Source: Gautieria morchelliformis (Eukaryota; Basidiomycota; Agaricomycetes; Gomphales; Gomphaceae). Taken from it: a stretch of 64,000 bases of DNA. Location of the stretch: the NCBI GenBank assembly GCA_015179125.1, contig WHVA01000062.1, forward strand, positions 248,001-312,000. Direction: 5' to 3'. The position numbers and the translations under genes are program-made. Below, piece by piece: positions 57,066 to 64,000 of the stretch. Below the pieces are notes generated by a model. It did not search any database, had not been told where the DNA came from, and worked only from the letters and a program-made list of their open reading frames with translations. Numbering within the stretch: position 1 is the stretch's first letter; each line of letters begins with the position of its first letter.

Positions 57066-58520
57066 GGAGATATATAGACATAGGCGGATGCTCACAACTT
57101 TTTATTACCTGTAGCTTCACCCATTTTATTCTCAGATTATAGAAAAGAAGAGGACGAAAGTACATGCCAATCTTATTGTTGGGATATAAATAAATTTTCT
57201 TTTGTCCCTCCTGAGCGGCAGCTTCGCCGACGAGAACACCCATTCTTATTTTTATGCCTCTTCTTATTTTTTCTACCCACTTTTAATATACACTATATCA
57301 TTATAACTATTCATATATATTACAAATATCTAGACAACTACTATTACTCCATATGGTAGTCTAATACTCTCTCATTATAACTAGTCATACTAATACTCCT
57401 ACTCATATCTGTTATAAGTATCTCTCCAAGTATCTGTTACTCTATCTTGTAGTCTAATACTCTCTCATATGTATATATATCTTGGAGATGTTTAAATATA
57501 TACAGAATCATCTAATAACATCTATTATTCTCCTTATAAATACTACTATATATTCCTATATGTTGTTATTAATACTCTTATAGTATATATTATATACTCA
57601 TATATGCTGTATTACATAACCATTATGATTATCCTCCATATGAGAGAGTATTAGACTACAAGATAGAGTAATAGATACTTGGACAGATACTTCTAACAGA
57701 TATGAGTAGGAGTATTAGTGTTAAGACCTGTTCCCAAGTCCGGACCTGAGGCCTCGGCCTCGGGTCTCACTTGGGTACCCTTCTTGGCTTAACTTGGGTT
57801 CCCATCGGTTCATCATTCACCCTGACTTCCTTTCCTAGATAATCCTGTTCCATTTCTGATGATTGTCCATTCTACCCTTCTTCCTGCTTGATATGGGCAT
57901 CGATGCCCTCCTTCCGTCCTTTTCAATTAGTATATAAACCCCCTGTCATGTACGCTAAATCCTCAGTTATGATATCGACTTAGATCCTTGTATCTTCCTC
58001 TTCTGTCTGATCTCATTTCTGAACTTCGGCTTGAAGCCGAATCCATTCCTGAATACATTTCCTGAAATTAGGGCGGAACACTGTAGTAGGTGCAACCTAC
58101 GAAGTTGAAGCCAAGCCCTCTGTTCCCGAACCTTGGCTCAGCCCTCGGGTTGAGTCTTAAGTACAACTTACATTCTTAACAATTAGTATGAATAGTTATA
58201 ATGAGAGAGTATTAGACTACAATATGAAGTAATAGTAGTTGGATAGATATTTGTAATATATATGAGAAGGAGTATTAATATGAATATTTATAATAATATA
58301 GTGTATATTAAAAGTTGGTAGAAAAAATAAGAAGACAGGTAAAAATCAAAAGAGGTGTTCTTGTCAGTGGAGCGGCTGCTCAGGAGGGACAAAAGTAGAA
58401 TTATTTATATCCCAACAATAAAATTGCATATACTTTCAGGGTCTTCTTTTCTATAATCTGAGAATAAAATGGGTGAAGCTACATGTAATAAAAAGTTGCA
58501 AGCATCTGCCTATGGGGAAT
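57066..58520. repeat. AT-rich foldback region (inverted arms)
   Basis: The segment 57066-57310 (TAGGCGGATGCTCACAACTTTTTATTACC...) recurs inverted at about 58310-58520. The next segment, 57310-57470, recurs inverted at 57640-57718 plus 58182-58310, where it is split by solo LTR D1. The central piece 57476-57600 is the inverse of 56941-57065. The order is a b c a' c' b'. The region is dominated by TATA/TAGT words. It is probably an old foldback transposon or the product of rearrangement; the short ORF at 57055-57243 is in the arm. Confidence 0.65.
57719..58181 (+). mobile_element. Solo LTR, family D (copy D1)
   Basis: 463 bp, TGTTAAGACCTG to ATTCTTAACA, with TSD ATTAG at 57714-57718 and 58182-58186. 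Contains a TATA-like AGTATATAAACC near 57930. GC content is clearly above its AT-rich host repeat. Confidence 0.9.
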
Positions 58521-58603
58521 CAATGTGCCAGCTTCTCCAGTGAGTACATATCTTGTCTATCAAACAGAAAGGAGTGTGTATGGTTTGGATATCAGAAAGA
58601 AGA

Positions 58604-58619
58604 TGTGTGTGTGTGTGTG
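58604..58619. repeat. (TG)8 microsatellite
   Basis: A run of eight TG dinucleotides. Confidence 0.95.
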
Positions 58620-58709
58620 AGGAAGACTTGGATAGGCAGTGTGGGTGCATATATGCAGTATGATTAGACAGTGGGGGTGTATGTATGTGGTGTGGGTTGG
58701 ATGGAGTAG

Positions 58710-59958
58710 TGTAAGTACCTTATTTACCTGCATTGCCCTTAATGCAATGTGCACTGCTGGATAGATTAGCTAATGTCAGTGGATCCCTGTGGATCCACTG
58801 TATATTTCTTGCTTGGAAACCACCCAGCAGTTCCCCAGATCATCTTACCTTACACTGTCACTACATAGCACATGGAATAACCACATCTTGGTCGAGTTCT
58901 GTTTGCCCTTGTGATACAATGCCCTAAACTCAAATCTCTTACACCTTTTTGAACATCCTGCAGTTGTTCGCCAAGCGAACAACTGATTTGTGGAAATCCG
59001 CACGATCTTGAAAAAGATCGCTGCATCGACAGCTGTTTACCATTGAAAACCATCAAAACATGGAACGTTTCGACCATCAGGTTTGTGAGTGGACCTTGGA
59101 GACGGTAATGCAGGGCCTTCAGAAGCGGTTCCTGCACACCCTGACATATCACCATGCATTGAACAGGTTCAACATGGTCATGCAGAGCACAAAGACTGTT
59201 CATGAGATGCTGAACGATCTAACAAAATACGCAGCTCATATGATACAGCCACCCGACGATTACACGTTCCGGAGATGGTTCATGTCAGCATTGCATGAAA
59301 CGCTGCAATGAAGTCCTCAACAAGGGCTACAATGCAGAAAGCAGCTGAATCGAGCAGCTCTTCGAAGCAGCCCACATGATAGAGGAAGCATCCTGCTATG
59401 ACATGGGGATGCATCTGGCAGAGAGCATGGCCATGACGGCCAGCGCATCACGGCTTGCCTTGAGCAAGCCAGTGTCTCAGACAGGCATGAGCAGGCCTGC
59501 CCCATTCCAAAGGAGCAGGATGTTCCAACATGCACAGCTGCCCCACCCAGCCCCAGCCAGACAGCCAACTGAGACTAAACAGCCTCAGGCATCCAGGAGC
59601 TCGACAAAGCCAAGCTTCCCTCCAAAGCCATTGGGTCAACCACCAGATCGACCCGCAAACGCCCAAAGCAGCATCACTTGCTTTGAGTGCGGCCAGCCAG
59701 GGCACAGAAAAGCTGAATGTCTGCAGCTCAAATCCAGCATACGGACAGCAGCCGCAAGACATGGCAAAGACAAGGATCCTGCAACAAGAGTTACGACGGC
59801 ATCGCCATCATACTTGTTGAACCCGGTCTTTTGCATTTGAATTTCATAGGCATGCGGATAATCCATGCGCTCAAGGAGATGCAGAGGCTCCCACGGATGA
59901 CTGGGAGCCTGAACCATCCCAGTACTATGACTGGGACAAAGATATGGCAGACAATCAG
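58710..59958 (+). mobile_element. Chromovirus fragment: 5' LTR, leader and gag
   Basis: A 234-bp diverged LTR (58710-58943) is followed by the same leader as in the full-length chromovirus (CCTTTTTGAAC...GATCTTGAAAAAGATCGCTGC). A deletion then brings in gag from ERFDHQVCEWTLETVMQ, FLHTLTYHHALNRF, MIQPPDDYTFRRWF, with a frameshift near 59310, and the knuckle CFECGQPGHRKAEC at about 59680. It ends at an acidic QYYDWDKDMADN-like segment where LTR A5 begins. Plus orientation, opposite to the full-length copy. Confidence 0.8.
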
Positions 59959-61451
59959 TGTATGGGATCTTGCTTTGCTGGGCAAATAGGATATTTTCCA
60001 TGTATTTTCGATATAGTGACCTTAAAATATAGCATACAGGTATTGCTATCATTGGGGATGAACTATTTAAACTTCCTCTAAGTTCCTACCATTTTTTCGC
60101 CATTTTAATGAAGTATTTGGCTCAAAACACTTCTATTCTGTTGCAGCAGAGTTATGAATCCACATGTATCCACAACTCTGCTTATTCAAACTCCAACGCG
60201 CGCGAGTCCGAACTCGAGCCTGTGGACACTTACGCACCCACAAACTCTGGCCAACCTACTGGTTCAGACTGAGTACTCTGGAAACAGCAATTTATTCCCA
60301 AGCCTCCACAAAACTGTTTGTGCAATACAAACTCAGCACAGCCAATGCTACCATAGCAACAAGGCTATGCTAGGCTGTGCTGTCCCATGACTCCTGCATG
60401 ACTCAGTGCCTGACTCAGCCCATGACTCATGCTCAGACTCTGGCATATCATTGGCTGAGAGGCCTTTTATCCAATGAAAGGCTGTGTTGAGCTAATCCTC
60501 TTTAAGAATAAGGGTCTTAGACGTGACTCATGCCTGACTCACTACCCCATTTCTACATGACTCAGTGCATGACTCACTCCCTGATCGTGGGCTGCAATTG
60601 GTCGACAGGAGTTCTGACTCATTACCCTTTTTCACTCTGACTCACTACCCCATTTCTGCGTGACTCAGTGCATGACTCACTCCCTAATCGTGAACTGCGA
60701 TTGGCAAACACATGCTCTGACTCACTACCCCATTTCTGTGTGACTCAGTGCATGACTCACTCCCTAATCGCGAACTGCGATTGGCCAACACATGCTCTGA
60801 CTCACTACCCTTTTTCTCAATGACTCACTACCTTATTTCTTCATGACTCACTACCCTATTTCTTCATGACTCATTCTAGTCTATGAATAGCTAGTAGATA
60901 CAATATAAAAGGAGGAGGCCTTACTGCCCACCTTTCATCAGCCAATACATCATCATCTACTATCCACATACCTCGTGTGACTTGCCAAGCTTGCACAGCT
61001 TACTAAGCTGCTAACCCCAGCTAGGGTTATTACACTTACTTAGTGTATTAATTCTCAGTTAAGTAGTTGCATTTCTACTTAGCCACCCAGACTAACACTC
61101 TAGGTGAAATTCTGCAGAGTGAGTCTGACAATCATTTCCTTGTCAATTAGCTCTCCAATACCTGAGACGAACTGATCAGTGACTTTCACAAGTCACTTCT
61201 TAAACCCTAGTCGCTCGTTTATTGCAGTGCATTGACGTTAATCAGGTGAGTCCACTTACAAACTCTCCTGTGAAGCTATTCCTATCTTTTTGGAATACTT
61301 GGACCCCAATAGTCGTCCTCGAACCTACAGACTGATAGTTTGTTATTCATTATGCCAGTAGTGTTTAATATTCTTGCAGTTTCATATACGACACGTTCTG
61401 ATAGACCAAAGTGTTAGCTCTGACACCAAAGTCTTGAAGGGTTCCAAAACA
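59959..61451 (+). mobile_element. LTR, family A (copy A5), unmatched flanks
   Basis: Starts TGTATGGGATC (as in A3) and ends GGTTCCAAAACA; 1,493 bp. The left flank ATCAG and right flank CTAGC differ. The left neighbour is chromovirus gag (+) and the right neighbour is chromovirus ORF3 (-), so this LTR probably marks an ectopic recombination junction. TATA box at about 60904. Confidence 0.82.
60397..60887 (+). promoter_or_regulatory. Array of 18 TGACTCA sites upstream of TATA in LTR A5
   Basis: By hand count, 18 exact TGACTCA heptamers lie in about 490 bp, ending roughly 20 bp before TATAAAAGG. Part of the array is a 65-75 bp tandem repeat (TGACTCACTACCCCATTTCTGYG...CATGACTCACTCCCTAATCG). TGACTCA is the core site of Gcn4/CPC1 and AP-1 type bZIP factors. 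Chance would give well under one site. Activity is inferred, not shown. Confidence 0.7.
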
Positions 61452-62770
61452 CTAGCCAGCGGGCGACCTCCTCTAGAGGGAAGTCCCAGGCTAATCAGCC
61501 TTGGATGGGGAATTGTCAAGATTGGATTTTAGGCGTTAATATCGTGTATTTGTGAACACAGGGAATGCCTGAATAGCTTGTCCAAAGGCATATGCCATTC
61601 GGTGAATAGGATGAACCAATAAGTGTTCAGAAGGTAACAGGGCTGCCCGAACAGAGCTCGCCCTATCTACAGTCATAGCGAAGTAGCCCGTAACACTTGA
61701 CGATGTAACCTGCAAGGTGTCATTGAAAGGTTGTTTTAAGTAGCAGCAATCCTTTCGCCAGTGAAGGTGCTCCTTTGGAGCCCTTCACCGACAGCGCAGA
61801 TAATAGTACGAAAGCTAAGGTAATGAAGGTGAAGTACAAAAACTCACCAGTGGTGCTTAAGTCCTCCTCTGGTCGAAGATAAGAATCTATAGGAGAGGGC
61901 TCAAGACGATGGTCACAGTGAGGTCAGGTTTTGCACAAGATAGACGTATGATAATTGAACTGAGGAATATACATGCGAATGTAAACTACTTATATTGAAT
62001 GCTCATATGATATCAGCAAATAGGAAAGAGGCCGTCTTGAGTCAGGGATGGATAGGGGTGCGCAGTCATGATACAAATAGATGAAACACATATACAATAG
62101 AATGAAAGAGGAGTGCGAACATGAAACGATGGGAAGGAAAGAAGACGAAGGTTCCTATGTACGAAAACACGCCTTGAGACCTGCATACATGTTACCCTGC
62201 ACAGACTCTTCGTCTGCTGGGTTGATCCCACATGATATATGGGTAGGACATCCCGCCAATGCAGTCCAACCATAGGAACACCCAAAGGGGGTTGGGTTGG
62301 GAAGATGATGGGACCAGTGATGAACCATCAAGCCGGATAAAGGATGTTGATTGTGTTTGATGGCGTGCCTACTGGTGAATGATGCGAGTAGCGAATAACC
62401 GTTTGGCGAATTCGGCGAACAGCGAACAGAGCGAACATAGAAGTGGGGTGACGAAAGGGAGAATGGAGTTACTGGACACAAGAAATAAACAAGTCATGAC
62501 AGGAATATGCTGGTGACTGATGCCCTCAGGGTGTCACCGATGGCATATCGGATCTCATTGGTTGGTATGAGATCCCGCCATTGGTTAGTGACACAGAACA
62601 GGTTGTGCACTCACGATTGGAGGGGGGAGGGAGGCTTGGTGTTCTTTGGTGCAAGCTTTCTCATCCACATCCACACATCCATGTCGTGGATGTTCAGACT
62701 GCCATCTGGCTCATTGCGATGGCAGGTGGGATGCTCCTGCAGTTAAGTTCCGATTTTCAATCCTGTTATT
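61452..62770 (-). pseudogene. Chromovirus ORF3 fragment split by LTR B5
   Basis: On the minus strand 62750-62502 gives SLNIHDMDVWMWMRKLAP, then VTNQWRDLIPTNE. After removal of B5, 61513-61452 gives FPIQG-stop-LAWDFPLEEVARWL. Both align with ORF3 of the full-length element (NLDDMDVWMWLKALAP; FPVEGRAGPDIPLAEIARWL). The TGA at 61495-61497 sits at the Arg (CGA) of the intact copy. Confidence 0.75.
61514..62501 (+). mobile_element. Solo LTR, family B, short form (copy B5)
   Basis: 988 bp, TGTCAAGATTGG to TCATGACA, with TSD GGAAT at 61509-61513 and 62502-62506. Confidence 0.9.
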
Positions 62771-62840
62771 CTGTAGCGTATCCGCCCCCAATCCTCTTTT
62801 GACTCGTCTATCTTTTTATAAACGTAGCTAGAGCTCACTG

Positions 62841-64000
62841 CTTCCTTTAGGTTGCCAACATGCTTACCCCAAATGGCATGGGTCATGAAACCGTGAAATT
62901 GCAACTCACAAGTTCAAAACGACATCCATGTAAGTGGGGCGATAGAGACGTACAAGGAAGAATACATAGAACACGTTGTGAGAGACTAAACAGGGATGAA
63001 CCAATGGATAATCCTAACAATAAATAACGCCGTGAAAGCAAACCAAAAAGAAAAACTACAGGGCCAAGCCCTCGCCTGTACCCTTCGTTTCTTGCCTAAT
63101 ATCCAATACGCTATCGCCGGCGACCACACTCTCGGCATCGAAGACCTCTCCATGCGCATTGGATGCTTTTTGTGTCCCTGGAGGCCTTCTGCGCCGGAAC
63201 ATCAGTATCGAGAATGGGGTTGAACCTTCTCCAAAAACATCAAGGCGTCAAGGAATTCCTGACAGAACAGTTCCAGCGACGGAGTTGCTACAACAAGAAT
63301 ATAGGACTCACCTTGCTCGTGCCAAAGATAAGAAAAGCAACGAGAGGGGCTATGGCAGTTGAAGCTCATGAGTGCTGGTACGGTCACCATAGCACGATGA
63401 CGGCTAAAACGCACTTCCGGCTTGCAGCATGTCGACCCACACAGGGGTGAAATATGAATTGGGGTCACTAAGGACACGGATTCCCAAAGCGTTAAGCACA
63501 GTTGCCACGTATGCTCTTTCACGGTGATAAGTCCGAATGTATCCGAGAAGATATCCATGCAGATGATCAGATTCAGGACGCAAGAAGCACCAGTATATGG
63601 GAAAGTGAACATACACAGCGACCACAACACGATATACGCAAAAAATGATGACCCGAAAGACGACAGAGAGTGAGACTTGAAGTCCGTTTCCTTCAGTCCG
63701 TCGGAAAAACCGCCAATGACGGTACAGAATGCGGATGATGCAGACTTTGAGAATGATCAGCGAAGTTTTACAGCGAGAATCTACTTACCATCAAAGGTGA
63801 GAGTAGCAACCAAGATGGCGATCAATACCACGTACTGCCCGTAAAAACTGGGAGGTGGTCAACTGTCCTTGCATAGTGCACATGATAGAAAGTGCTCACA
63901 AAATGACATCCAGATATAAAAAAACAATAAAAACTCAAACTCGACTGCACCTGCTGGCTCCCAGCCTGAAAGTCAAACGACTTATAGTTAGAGAAGACAT
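62841..64000. other. Unresolved host-like region
   Basis: Overlapping ORFs on both strands with splice-like sites, for example a minus-strand GTGAGT..TAG candidate intron near 63284-63312. On the minus strand, hydrophobic stretches (VIIFCVYRVVVAVYVHFPIYWCF near 63640-63570) suggest membrane segments. I cannot choose a strand or family. It is likely the edge of a host gene that continues beyond the window. Confidence 0.3.

Noticed and set aside
60525-60850. Repeated blocks as a satellite or telomere-like array
   Set aside because: Only three to four units, confined to the LTR upstream of its TATA box; better explained as an enhancer-like tandem repeat in LTR A5.

Overview
The window looks like nuclear DNA of an agaricomycete (basidiomycete) fungus. 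Host genes carry many short GT..AG introns (about 45-60 bp). The repeats are Ty1/copia and Ty3/gypsy chromovirus retrotransposons, long solo LTRs, a hAT transposon, a Helitron fragment and MITE-like elements. No rRNA, tRNA or CRISPR was seen. Function calls rest on motif recognition by eye; no database search was run.

Layout. 1-6.2 kb is the most host-like part: a frameshifted MFS transporter (+), a broken mitochondrial 2-enoyl thioester reductase fragment (-), and an apparently intact five-exon WD40/DUF2415-type gene (-, 3949-6156, 639 codons in frame) with a palindromic minisatellite upstream of its start. 8.2-13.0 kb is a full-length copia element (copia-1) with 294-bp LTRs and a GAATT target-site duplication (TSD). 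13.1-15.2 kb holds a solo LTR (family A) and a MITE. 15.2-17.1 kb is a Pro/His-rich coding-like remnant split by a family B LTR. 18.0-24.8 kb is one hAT transposase gene (-) cut into four pieces by three solo LTRs of three families, each with a TSD. 25.7-30.4 kb is a copia gag/LTR fragment interrupted by a B LTR that itself carries a hAT-like MITE and an A LTR. 30.4-34.5 kb holds LTR fragments, an intron-bearing piece of cofactor-independent phosphoglycerate mutase and an unknown ORF. 34.46-51.85 kb is a second copia element (copia-2, -). Its 3' LTR was hit by a gypsy chromovirus, whose gag was later hit by an A LTR; its reverse transcriptase was hit by a B LTR. 52-55.3 kb has a broken SF3B1 fragment, a DUF6533-type membrane protein gene and an unknown ORF. 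55.3-58.7 kb is a Helitron remnant plus an AT-rich foldback region with a nested solo LTR. 58.7-62.8 kb holds chromovirus fragments joined by A and B LTRs. 62.8-64 kb is unresolved.

Three themes link the region. (1) Insertion order can be read from TSDs and from reading frames that rejoin when an insertion is removed. (2) Decay is largely CpG to TpG/CpA: LTR pair differences, several CGA to TGA stops, and a reverse-transcriptase catalytic Asp to Asn all fit CpG deamination. (3) The family A LTRs appear to carry swappable upstream promoter modules, including dense TGACTCA (Gcn4/AP-1 core) arrays just upstream of the TATA box. I found no convincing new enzymatic system. The most unusual items are the TGACTCA arrays, the extra 3' ORF of the chromovirus (broken by expansion of a 20-bp repeat) and the palindromic minisatellite.
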